A stretch of 64,000 bases of DNA from contig QNGA01000003.1 of the NCBI GenBank assembly GCA_003298465.1, forward strand, positions 1-64,000, written 5' to 3'. Below, piece by piece: positions 8,137 to 16,300 of this stretch. Both the position numbers and the translations under genes were made by a program. This DNA is from a halophilic archaeon (GTDB lineage: Archaea > Halobacteriota > Halobacteria > Halobacteriales > Haladaptataceae). The notes beneath the pieces are model-generated. The model was not told the DNA's origin. It did not search any database and was given only the letters and a program-made list of their open reading frames with translations. Position 1 is the first letter of the stretch, and the number at the start of each line of letters is the position of its first letter.

Positions 8137-8799
8137 ATGAGTACTATCGGCGACTCCTCCGGCACAGACGGCAACGACCGAGGCGAAACAGACGGGGACG
8201 AATCAGGGATGGCCGGCCGCGTCCCCGATATCCTCGACTCAGACGCATCGAAAGAACGTGACGACCCTCTCTCGCGAGACATGGTGTTCGACGTCCTGAA
8301 GAACCAGCGGCGTCGGTACGCGCTCCACTACCTGAAGCAGATCGACGGAACGGTCCAGTTGAGCGACCTCGCCGAGCAGGTCGCGGCGTGGGAGAACGAC
8401 ACCGCCGTCGACGCGATATCGGCCGCGGAACGCAAGCGAGTCTACACCGCACTCTACCAGTCTCATCTTCCGAAACTCGACGACGCTGGCATCGTCGACT
8501 ACAATCAGAATCGTGGCATCGTCGAACTCTCGACGGCGGCCGAACAGATCGACCCCTATCTCGAGATGGACGCCCGCGACGACATCACCTGGTGCAGGCG
8601 GTACCTCGCGCTGGCCGGGGTCGGTTCCGTCGCCGTCGCGGCGTCGTCGTTCGGAATCCCGCCGTTCGGTGGACTGGCAGACCTCTCCCTCGCCGTTCTC
8701 GTCGTCGTCGCCTTCGCACTGGTGGCCATCGCGCACACGGTGGACGCCCGGAACGCGCCGACGACGGGCGAGCAATCTCCCGCTATCGAGGGTGAGTAG
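8137..8799 (+). CDS. DUF7344 winged-helix protein with C-terminal membrane anchor
   Basis: 220 residues. The core, about residues 45-145, begins FDVLKNQRRRYALHYL and contains the HLPKLDDAGIVDY block typical of the haloarchaeal DUF7344 winged-helix family. Two hydrophobic segments (about residues 160-200) follow, so the DNA-binding-like domain would be tethered to the membrane. The first 40 residues are Asp/Gly-rich and probably disordered. DUF7344 proteins are presumed transcription regulators. The target is unknown. A second, soluble DUF7344 gene lies at 55752. Confidence 0.75.
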   Translation: MSTIGDSSGTDGNDRGETDGDESGMAGRVPDILDSDASKERDDPLSRDMVFDVLKNQRRRYALHYLKQIDGTVQLSDLAEQVAAWENDTAVDAISAAERKRVYTALYQSHLPKLDDAGIVDYNQNRGIVELSTAAEQIDPYLEMDARDDITWCRRYLALAGVGSVAVAASSFGIPPFGGLADLSLAVLVVVAFALVAIAHTVDARNAPTTGEQSPAIEGE

Positions 8800-8875
8800 C
8801 GGTCGGCGCTCCTCTGGACCGGTCCTGTCTTCGATCGTACAGAAAACATTTGTGTCACGTTGGCGTACTCGCGTC

Positions 8876-9502
8876 ATGGCACTCGACCGCGACGCGTTCC
8901 GGTCCCCGCTCCTCTTGACCGGCGTCGTCGGCATCGTCGCGTACCTCCTCGGGTATCTCCTCTCGTTCCTCTGGACCGGCGGCGCAGTCTGGGGGGCGCT
9001 GGCGGACGTCGAACTCGCGAGCACCGCCGAAATCGGTGACCTCGCTGCGTACCTCGGCACGAACGGCGTCGTCGTTCCCGCCTGGAAGGGCGCGGGCTGG
9101 CTGTTCTACAGCGCTCACTTCGTTCCGTTCTCCACGGAGACGGTCGAGGGGTCGGTGAACCTCATCGCCGCGGCCAGGCCGGCGTACGAACTCCTCTATC
9201 TCGTGCCGCCGGTCCTCCTCGTCGGAGCGGGCGCGCTGGCGGCCCACGCGTCCGACGGCCGTACCGTCTGGCACTCGGCCTCCGCCGGAGCGCTCGTCTT
9301 CCTCGGCTACCTGCCGCTCTCGCTCGCCGGGACGCTGGCGTTCTCCGTCGGCGTCGACGCGACGCTCGTCCACCCGAGGTACTTCCCCGCGGCCGCCGTC
9401 GCCGGCGTCGCCTACCCCGTCGTCTTCGGGAGCATCGGCGGCGCACTCGGTCACGAACTTCGCAAGCGACGCGCGACGCGGGAGTCCGGCGTGACCGGAT
9501 AG
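8876..9502 (+). CDS. Hypothetical multi-pass membrane protein
   Basis: 208 residues from ATG 8876. The longer in-frame ORF upstream runs through the DUF7344 gene in another frame and is discarded. About five hydrophobic segments are visible, beginning near residues 12-35 (LLLTGVVGIVAYLLGYLLSF). The last is followed by a basic cytoplasmic tail (HELRKRRATR). The segment pattern resembles haloarchaeal membrane proteins of unknown function. An AT-rich element (agaaaacat, 8841) lies at promoter distance, so the gene is probably transcribed separately from the DUF7344 gene. Confidence 0.65.
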   Translation: MALDRDAFRSPLLLTGVVGIVAYLLGYLLSFLWTGGAVWGALADVELASTAEIGDLAAYLGTNGVVVPAWKGAGWLFYSAHFVPFSTETVEGSVNLIAAARPAYELLYLVPPVLLVGAGALAAHASDGRTVWHSASAGALVFLGYLPLSLAGTLAFSVGVDATLVHPRYFPAAAVAGVAYPVVFGSIGGALGHELRKRRATRESGVTG

Positions 9503-9678
9503 CAGTTAGGACGGCGTTCTCGAACGCACGAGTCCTTTGCGAGCGACCGCGGGGAGCGGTAGGCCGGGCGACCGTCCTTCGAGGGACAGCGTACGCCCGG
9601 CGAACCGCTCCGTTCCGTTCTCAGGGTCGAACTGTCCTCGGAAGGGATTCACTCCTCACCTTCGTTCGTCGTAGAATC

Positions 9679-9701
9679 GTGGGTTCGGGCGGGTTCGAAC
9701 C
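9679..9701. repeat. 23-bp duplicate of the tRNA-Val 3' end
   Basis: The 23 bases are identical to 9752-9774, which is the acceptor/T-arm end of the neighbouring tRNA-Val gene, in the same orientation and 73 bp away. On the minus strand the copy keeps a perfect T-arm hairpin (GGGCGG, loop TTCGAAC, CCGCCC), which pairs better than the real gene's wobble-containing arm. There is no D-arm or anticodon arm beside it. It may be an attachment-site footprint or a partial tRNA duplication. Confidence 0.8.
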
Positions 9702-9752
9702 GCCCTCGCGTCACGGATGTGCGCCTCGCGGGTTGCTCGGCGCAAAATGCAG

Positions 9753-9826
9753 TGGGTTCGGGCGGGTTCGAACCACCGATCTCGGCCTTGTAAAGGCCGC
9801 GTCATGACCAACTAGACCACGAACCC
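9753..9826 (-). tRNA. tRNA-Val (anticodon UAC)
   Basis: A 74-nt cloverleaf on the minus strand. The acceptor stem GGGTTCG pairs with CGAACCC plus discriminator A. The anticodon stem CGGCC/GGCCG encloses loop TTTACAA (anticodon TAC). The T-loop is TTCGAAC. CCA is not encoded, as usual in haloarchaea. Upstream on the minus strand, AT-rich boxes near 9853-9866 are the likely promoter. Confidence 0.95.
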
Positions 9827-9926
9827 GTACACGGAAGAAACCGCTCGGCAGGAATAACGTTTACTTTCTCCCTCGGCCCCACGCGACGTGACAGGATTTT
9901 TAGGACCGGTGAGCGAGCACTCCCGC

Positions 9927-10298
9927 ATGGACGACGCGCTCGCATCGCTGCTGGAGGAAGCGCCGGCCATCACCGTCTTCCTCGTACTCGGAATCGGGCT
10001 AGTGGCGCTGTTCACCGGCCAGCCCTGGTGGTGGATGGTGTTCCCCGTCGGGTTCGCCGTCGTGTTGCCCCTGGTGGCCATCCTCAGCGATACGTTCGCG
10101 CCGGACGCCGACGCGGCGGACGAGGGCGACAGCGAGGAACGAGACGATACGCAGGACGCGCTCGACGCCCTCCGGAGCCGCTACGCTCGCGGCGAAATCG
10201 ACGAGGCGGAGTTCGAACGTCGGGTCGAGCGGCTGCTGGAGAACGAGACGGTCGACGACGCCTCGGCGCGACGAGAGCGGGAAACCGGCCGCGAGTGA
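9927..10298 (+). CDS. SHOCT-domain membrane protein
   Basis: 123 residues from ATG 9927, chosen because the TATA-like tttttagg at about 9896-9903 is at leaderless spacing. Two hydrophobic segments (about 13-30 and 36-55) are followed by an acidic linker. The C-terminal SHOCT motif (ALRSRYARGEIDEAEFERRVERLL) occupies about residues 82-105. SHOCT is a short oligomerisation module common on small haloarchaeal membrane proteins. The specific role is unknown. Confidence 0.8.
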   Translation: MDDALASLLEEAPAITVFLVLGIGLVALFTGQPWWWMVFPVGFAVVLPLVAILSDTFAPDADAADEGDSEERDDTQDALDALRSRYARGEIDEAEFERRVERLLENETVDDASARRERETGRE

Positions 10299-10679
10299 CC
10301 GGTTCAGTGACGGCGAAGGGGACGCAAGGTGGGTCGACGCGGACCGTGCTTCGCCCGTCGAGCGGACACCACTCGTTGCCCGGAGAACAGGGGCGATTCG
10401 TGAGGACCGTTCGGACGTCGGAGTTCGATACCGTTCGCCTACCATCGTTACCGTCGACCTCCACTGTTGTCGGCCGGTTGTGGATAGGAGTAAGCGGCGG
10501 TTACGTCCGCCTGTGACCGCTCAGGACTTCCTTTCAGCGCGGCAATCACCAACGGCTACCGTCGCGTCGGGATAACTTTATCGCGACGGTAGGGTAGCCC
10601 TACGAACGACGGACTCGTTTTATCGCTGATTCAGCCTCTGTATAACAATACCGTATACCGGGCTTAGGGGGGATAGGCG
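10299..10679. promoter_or_regulatory. 381-bp upstream region of the giant copper oxidase with nested inverted repeats
   Basis: No supported gene lies here. At 10556-10566 and 10582-10592 there is a perfect 11-bp inverted repeat (CTACCGTCGCG / CGCGACGGTAG) around a 15-bp centre that contains the AT-rich gataactttat. Overlapping its right arm, GTAGGG-TAG-CCCTAC at 10589-10603 is a second perfect inverted repeat. An AT-rich tract (tataacaataccgtata, about 10639-10655) follows, 25-41 bases before the ATG, and is the likely promoter. The repeats could be operators or an RNA hairpin. Confidence 0.5.
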
Positions 10680-13600
10680 ATGGTTGACCAAGACCCTGGC
10701 CAGAGAACGGACGCATCGACCGAAAACTCATCCGACCACGAACTGACGACGTCACGACGGTCGTTCCTCGCCGCGGGCGGCACGCTCGCTGCGGGGGCCT
10801 CGTTTCCGGGCGAGGACAGTTTCCCCGGCGGCCCGGCCGAAAACCGGGGCGACGTTCCCGACGAACCGGACGACGGTTGCGAAGTACGTCGCTTCGACGT
10901 GCACGCTATCGACGTCGACATCGTCTACAATCGCTACGGCCTCCACCAGCCGGTCGGCGTGATGTACGCCCTGGAGGAGGACCTCGACGAGATCCGCGAC
11001 GTATCGGGCAAGGTTCCCTGCGGGAACAACGTCGTCTTCGAGGACGACGAACGCGACGAGGGGTCCTTCTGCGACGACGTTCCAGAGGAGAAGCAGACGG
11101 ACTGCGACACGCGACTCATCCAGCCGCTCACGCTCCGCGCGAACAAGGGCGACATCATCGAGATCGTGTTCCACAACGACCTCGACCGCCACGCCTCGAT
11201 GCACCAGACGGCCCTGCCGTACGACGTCGAGGAGAGCGACGGGATGGAAGTGGGGCGGAACCCGGACACGACCGTGCCGCCCGGCGAGTGCATCACTTAC
11301 CGGTGGTACGCCAGCGAGTTCGGCGGGCACTTCTTCCTCGACGGGGCCAACCCGTCGTACTTCAGCAGCGAGGAAGACCCCCAGGAGGTAAACCTGCTTG
11401 CCCGCGGCTTGTTCGGCTCCGTCGTCGTTCACCCCAAGGGGACGACTTGGACCGACCCGTACACAGGCGAAGAAACCCAGGGCCGGATCCAGGCCGACAT
11501 CCATCATCCGAAAACTGTCTCCCAAGAGGCGAAGGACGTCGGCCTGGAACCCGGCACGAGCTACCGGCAGTTCCTCCTCCACTACCACACCCCGGAAGGA
11601 ATCAAGACTGCGGACGGGGGTGAACTCACCTACCCGAACAGCGACGAGAAGCAGCCGGTTCACGCCATTAACTATCGGGCCGACCCGACCGGGAATCGCA
11701 TTCCCGAACTGGACGTCGACGACCCCGATGTCGAAGAACTACGGGAGGCGTTCTACAGCTCGTGGCTCCACGGCGACCCCGGCGGCGGCGACAACGTCTA
11801 TCCGATGTACGTCGGCGACCCCGTGATGGCAATCCCGGTGGGGGCCTCGGTCGAGGAAAACCACGTCCACCACCTCCACGGTCACCGCTGGAAGGAGACG
11901 CCGCCGCTGGGAAGCTCGGACACCATCGACTCCCAGACCATCGGCCTCGGCGCGACGTACGAAGCCCCGCTCACCACCGCGTTCGGAACGCCCGACGCGG
12001 CCATCAACGACTTCACCTCGGTCCGCCCGGAGATGACGTTCGAAGAGGCGTTCGAGGTCGGCGCTGGCGGGGCACACGGAGCCACTGGCGACGTCCTGTT
12101 CCACTGCCACCTCTTCCCTCACTACGGCGAGGGGATGTGGGGAATGATGCGCGTCCTCGACAAGGAGCGCAAGGGACTGAAGAAGCTCCCTACCAACAAC
12201 CCGCCGCTCCCCAAGGATAGCAAGATTCCTGGTTACCCCGAGTTCATCCCCGGCGAGTTCGGCGAGGCGCCGCCGTTCCCGCCGTACGGGGCCGCCGGAC
12301 TCGACGACTTCCGCAACCCAGAGCCCGAAGAGGAGAAGGCGCTCACTCGAAAAGGCGAAATCAAACCCGGCGCGCCGTACTCGGACCCCTGCGATCCAGA
12401 TATCGAAGAGTATGAGCCGGCATTCGAGGGCGAGAAACGGGAGTACACCATCGTCGCCCTCCCGGCGGACATCGTCTACAACGACGCCGGGGACCACGAC
12501 CCCAACGGCATCGTCTACGTGCTCGAAGAGCACGCCGACCTGGTGCGAGAGGGGAAGATGAATCCCGAGCCGCTGGTCATCCGCGCGAACGTGGGCGATT
12601 GCGTCGAAATCACCCTCAAGAACGAAGTCACCGAGGAGAACATCGCCGCAATCCCCGGGGACAGATTCCCCGAGAACCCGCCCGGCGAGGACGTCGGCGC
12701 GGAGAACGTCCCCATCCAGGCGAGCGGGAAGTCCAACCACATCCACTTCGTCTCCTACGACCTGCTCGGGTCCGACTCGCTCGCGACCGGGTTCAACTAC
12801 CGACAGGACACCCAACCGGACGAACGGATGCACTACCGCTGGTACCCCGACGAGGAGGGGACCATCTTCTTCCACGACCACATCACCGGCATCGAGGACG
12901 TGATGCACGGCTCGTTCGCCTCCCTCGTGATCGAACCGCCGAACTCGAAGTGGCTCGACCCTTACAGCGGCGACCCCATCCGGAGCGGGACGCAGGCCAT
13001 CATCCAGGACCCTAACGGGACCGACTACCGGGAGTTCTGCGTCGCCTACCAGGACTTCGCACAACTCCTCGACCGCGACGGCGAACTCGTCAACCCGCAG
13101 AAAGAGCACAACGAGAATTCGGGGGTGATGGCGCTCAACTACCGCAACGAGCCGTACTACCACCGCGACGACGCGGACCCCGCCTACGTCCACTCCTCGT
13201 TCGTCCACGGCGACCCCGCGACCCCGGTGTTCGAGGCCTACGAGGACGACCCGGTTCGGTTCCGCCTCTGGCAGGCCGCCTGGGAGGAACAGCACAATTT
13301 CCAGATTCACGGCCGGCAGTTCCCGACCGTCGGGGTAGACCAGGAGGACGCCACCACGCAGATTATCGGCACGTCCGAAGCGTTCACGATGGACCTCGAC
13401 CCGGCGGCGGAGTTCGCCGACAACGGCGACGCCTTCGAGAAACTGGACGAGAATCCGGCCGGCCTTCCCATCACGGACTACATGTACGGGTCGGCGGTGG
13501 TCGACGACCTCTGGGACGGCATGTGGGGGCTGTACCGCGAAATCGGCAAGAAGGTGAAACACCTCGAACCACTGCCGGACCGCGGCACGCCGAAGGGCTC

Positions 13601-15380
13601 CATCTCTCAGAAGGAGTTGAAGAAGATGGGCCACCCCGCGCCGTGGAGCGACTTCGACTGGAGCGAGCGCGGCCAACTGGCCCGACTCCTCTACAGCGAC
13701 GACGACTGCAAGGCGTTCCCGGCGGACAAGGACGCCCGCCAGAACGACGCCATCGAGGGAAGCCCGCCGCCGACGTCGCCGACGCCGGGGGACCCGTGTC
13801 CCGACGACGCCGCTCTCGAACGGTTCGACGTCTCGGCGTTCGACACGGAGATCGAGTACAACGACCACGGCGACCACGACCCGTACGGAATCGCGTACGC
13901 GCTCGACGACGACGTCGCCGCCATCAGGAACGGCGACCTGCCGCTCACGCCCCTCACGTTGCGCGTGAACGAGGGTGACTGCATCGAGGTCACCCTGACC
14001 AACGACGTCGACTTCGACGCGATAAACGAGGACCACCCTCACCCCGAGATGCAGGGTCCGGACCAGGAGTGGGAGCGATCAGAACGCATCTCACTACATC
14101 CCACGCGGGTCCGGTACAACGTGCTCGCGTCGGACGGGACGACCGCCGGGTTCAACTGGGACCAAACGATCGGACCGGGCGAGAGCATCACCTACCGGTG
14201 GTACGCCGACGGCGACCTCGGGGCCGCCGTTCTCCACGACCACGCGGACGTCCGGAGCAACCGCCACCACGGCGCCTACGGCCGCCTCGTCATCGGGGAG
14301 GAGGGCGTCGAGTATCTCGACCCGACCACGGGCGAGCCCGCGCCGCAGGGGCGCAGCGATTCGGTGATAGCGAAAGTGCCCGACGGCGACGACCGACGCG
14401 ACTTCGCGCTCGCGTTCGCCGACGGCCAGTTCATAGTCAACGAGGACGACCCCGACGACTGCGTCGTCCCGCCGGGCGACGACTCCGACGAGTTCGACGC
14501 CGACGCCCCGTGTAACCAGCTGGGCGACCCGGAGGACCAGGGCTTTCCGGCCATCAATTACCGATCGGAGCCGTTCTCCCGGCGGTTCGACGACGACCCC
14601 GACCCCTGGGACGTGTACGACTCGGACACGCACGGCGACCCCGCGACGCCGGTTCCGCGCGCCGTGCTCGGCGATCCGATGGATATCCACGTCCACAAGA
14701 CGGCCGACAAGGCCGACGGACTCGTGTTCCACCTCGCGGCCCACCAGTGGAACCGCATGGAAGGCGTCGAGCAGTCCAAGGACGTCGGCGTCGACGACCG
14801 GACCAGCGTCACTAAGAGCGACCTGGTCAGGCCCAAGGACGGCGCCGGCGGCAAGGCCGAGAGCACCGGCGACTTCATCTACCAGGAGACCAGGGAGAAG
14901 TTCAAGCTCGAAGGTGGCGAGTGGGGGTTCCTCCGAGTCGGCGAGAATCAGGACGACTTCTGTGAACCCGTCCAGCCGCTTCCGGACCGCTGTCAGACGC
15001 CCGTCGAGGACCGCCCCGGTTGGCAGGTCGCGCGCGGCGACTTCACGGGCGACGGCACGCGAGACGTCCTCATCGGCGTGCCGTGGAGCGAACTCGAGAC
15101 CACCGAGGCGGGCGCGGCCTACCTGTTCACCGGACCGGTCGCCGACAGAGAGATAACGGACTTGACCGGGGCCGACGTCCGACTCGTCGGTACGCAGGCC
15201 GGCGAACGGGCGGGAGAGGCGGTCAGAATCGCCGACTACAACGGCGACGGCACGGCCGACATCGTCGTCGAGTCGCGGTCGACGCGGTACGTGATTCCGC
15301 GCTCCCAGCTCGTCCACGGGAAGAAGTCGCTCGCCAACACCGTGCGGCTCGCCGACGCGGCGGTCAAAGAGGAGCTATAG
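10680..15380 (+). CDS. Giant triple-repeat multicopper oxidase with C-terminal FG-GAP-like repeats
   Basis: 1566 residues, against about 500 for a usual laccase. A Tat signal (TSRRSFLAAGG, R26-R27) follows a 24-residue leader. Three homologous repeats of two cupredoxin folds start near residues 68, 587 and 1048, each opening with a xYNxxGxHxPxGxxYxL block. Complete copper motifs occur only in the C-half of repeat 1 and the N-half of repeat 2. The first carries H395/H398/H400 in HVHHLHGH, plus HCHLFPHYGEGM with C476, H477, H481 and M486. The second carries H687/H689 and H732/H734. The matching sites elsewhere are degenerate. The tail (about 1450-1540) has DFTGDGTRD and DYNGDGTAD, Ca-binding FG-GAP-type repeats. 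The protein is probably extracellular. The substrate is unknown; a metal oxidase is plausible. Confidence 0.85.
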   Translation: MVDQDPGQRTDASTENSSDHELTTSRRSFLAAGGTLAAGASFPGEDSFPGGPAENRGDVPDEPDDGCEVRRFDVHAIDVDIVYNRYGLHQPVGVMYALEEDLDEIRDVSGKVPCGNNVVFEDDERDEGSFCDDVPEEKQTDCDTRLIQPLTLRANKGDIIEIVFHNDLDRHASMHQTALPYDVEESDGMEVGRNPDTTVPPGECITYRWYASEFGGHFFLDGANPSYFSSEEDPQEVNLLARGLFGSVVVHPKGTTWTDPYTGEETQGRIQADIHHPKTVSQEAKDVGLEPGTSYRQFLLHYHTPEGIKTADGGELTYPNSDEKQPVHAINYRADPTGNRIPELDVDDPDVEELREAFYSSWLHGDPGGGDNVYPMYVGDPVMAIPVGASVEENHVHHLHGHRWKETPPLGSSDTIDSQTIGLGATYEAPLTTAFGTPDAAINDFTSVRPEMTFEEAFEVGAGGAHGATGDVLFHCHLFPHYGEGMWGMMRVLDKERKGLKKLPTNNPPLPKDSKIPGYPEFIPGEFGEAPPFPPYGAAGLDDFRNPEPEEEKALTRKGEIKPGAPYSDPCDPDIEEYEPAFEGEKREYTIVALPADIVYNDAGDHDPNGIVYVLEEHADLVREGKMNPEPLVIRANVGDCVEITLKNEVTEENIAAIPGDRFPENPPGEDVGAENVPIQASGKSNHIHFVSYDLLGSDSLATGFNYRQDTQPDERMHYRWYPDEEGTIFFHDHITGIEDVMHGSFASLVIEPPNSKWLDPYSGDPIRSGTQAIIQDPNGTDYREFCVAYQDFAQLLDRDGELVNPQKEHNENSGVMALNYRNEPYYHRDDADPAYVHSSFVHGDPATPVFEAYEDDPVRFRLWQAAWEEQHNFQIHGRQFPTVGVDQEDATTQIIGTSEAFTMDLDPAAEFADNGDAFEKLDENPAGLPITDYMYGSAVVDDLWDGMWGLYREIGKKVKHLEPLPDRGTPKGSISQKELKKMGHPAPWSDFDWSERGQLARLLYSDDDCKAFPADKDARQNDAIEGSPPPTSPTPGDPCPDDAALERFDVSAFDTEIEYNDHGDHDPYGIAYALDDDVAAIRNGDLPLTPLTLRVNEGDCIEVTLTNDVDFDAINEDHPHPEMQGPDQEWERSERISLHPTRVRYNVLASDGTTAGFNWDQTIGPGESITYRWYADGDLGAAVLHDHADVRSNRHHGAYGRLVIGEEGVEYLDPTTGEPAPQGRSDSVIAKVPDGDDRRDFALAFADGQFIVNEDDPDDCVVPPGDDSDEFDADAPCNQLGDPEDQGFPAINYRSEPFSRRFDDDPDPWDVYDSDTHGDPATPVPRAVLGDPMDIHVHKTADKADGLVFHLAAHQWNRMEGVEQSKDVGVDDRTSVTKSDLVRPKDGAGGKAESTGDFIYQETREKFKLEGGEWGFLRVGENQDDFCEPVQPLPDRCQTPVEDRPGWQVARGDFTGDGTRDVLIGVPWSELETTEAGAAYLFTGPVADREITDLTGADVRLVGTQAGERAGEAVRIADYNGDGTADIVVESRSTRYVIPRSQLVHGKKSLANTVRLADAAVKEEL

Positions 15381-15534
15381 GTCGGCGGTCCCGTCGATTT
15401 CCGCCTCACCTCCCGGATGACGACCGGCGGCCGGTCCGGGTCGGTACCCCGGGCGAGCGCTCCGGAACTTCATCGTGGAGGCGTACCGGGAAACCGCCGG
15501 TTTTCGATCGGATAGCGATCGTTCGGAAAACGGA

Positions 15535-15608
15535 TGGGCCAACGCGGATTTGAACCGCGAACCTCCCGGTTATCAGCCGAGCGCTCAACCTGATTGAGCT
15601 ATTGGCCC
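15535..15608 (-). tRNA. tRNA-Ile (anticodon GAU)
   Basis: A 74-nt cloverleaf on the minus strand. The acceptor stem GGGCCAA pairs with TTGGCCC plus discriminator A. The anticodon loop is CTGATAA (GAT) and the T-loop TTCAAAT. CCA is not encoded. A TATA-like ccttaaca box lies about 35-40 bases upstream on the minus strand. Unlike the other two tRNA genes here, no 3'-end duplicate is seen beside it. Confidence 0.95.
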
Positions 15609-15644
15609 GCAGTGAGCGCATTCAGTGGTTGCCACTTGCTACTG

Positions 15645-16229
15645 TTAAGGGTTTCCTTTTTTCTCGTCGCCGTCGTCGAAGTCGACGTCGTAGGCGTCGT
15701 CGTCCACCCGATAGGTGTCGTCGTCGCTGGCGTCGCCCGCGCTCCCGGCTCCGCCGGTCCCCGGACCGAACCCGCCGGAGTTACTCCCCGGGCCGCCCAG
15801 GTCGCCGGGGTTCGGGAATCCGAAGGTGTAGACGTTGCCCGAGGCGAACCCGCCGGTCTGCTTGTCGACGTAGGGCACGATGATCCACTTCTTGGCGGCG
15901 ACGCGGAAGACGTATCGCGTCGGCGGGAGCGTGAACAGGAACCCCAGGGCGTCGGTGACGAGGCCGGGGGTGAGCAGGAACGCGCCGGCGACGAGCAGGA
16001 ATCCGCCGTCGATGATGCGGTCGGTCGGAATCTCGCCCTGCGCGAGTTCCGCCTGCAGTTCGCGGATGGTGTGGCGTCCCTCCGCGCGGACGAGCAGCGT
16101 TCCGACGAGCGCGGTCAACACGACGAGCGCGACGGTGACCTCCCAGCCGACCATCCCCGCGACGAACACGAGCAAGAGCCCGTCGACGAGCGGGACGAGC
16201 AGCAAGAGCGCCAGCAGCCGTTTCCACAT
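15645..16229 (-). CDS. fxsA: FxsA family membrane protein
   Basis: 194 residues from MWKRLLALLLL. The longer upstream frame is discarded because it overlaps the HAD gene in antisense. Three to four hydrophobic segments span residues 5-100, with the FxsA blocks GRHTIRELQ and GFLLVAGAFLLTPGLVTDALG. A Gly/Asp-rich disordered tail of about 60 residues follows. In E. coli FxsA interferes with phage T7 exclusion by the F plasmid. The physiological role in archaea is not known. Confidence 0.85.
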   Translation of the reverse strand: MWKRLLALLLLVPLVDGLLLVFVAGMVGWEVTVALVVLTALVGTLLVRAEGRHTIRELQAELAQGEIPTDRIIDGGFLLVAGAFLLTPGLVTDALGFLFTLPPTRYVFRVAAKKWIIVPYVDKQTGGFASGNVYTFGFPNPGDLGGPGSNSGGFGPGTGGAGSAGDASDDDTYRVDDDAYDVDFDDGDEKKGNP

Positions 16230-16300
16230 GCCCGGACGTAGTGGTTCCGACTGTAAACGCTTTTCTCCCTGCTCGCGACGGAGAAATCGAGGCGGTCGAC

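Noticed and set aside
9679..9701. A second tRNA gene
   Set aside because: Only the T-arm and acceptor 3' strand are present. No D-arm or anticodon arm is found on either side.
11739..14042. Very long open frame (767 codons) on the minus strand inside the copper oxidase gene
   Set aside because: It is a shadow of GC-rich third positions. The plus strand carries clear copper motifs and repeats, and the antisense product is low-complexity Val/Arg/Gly.
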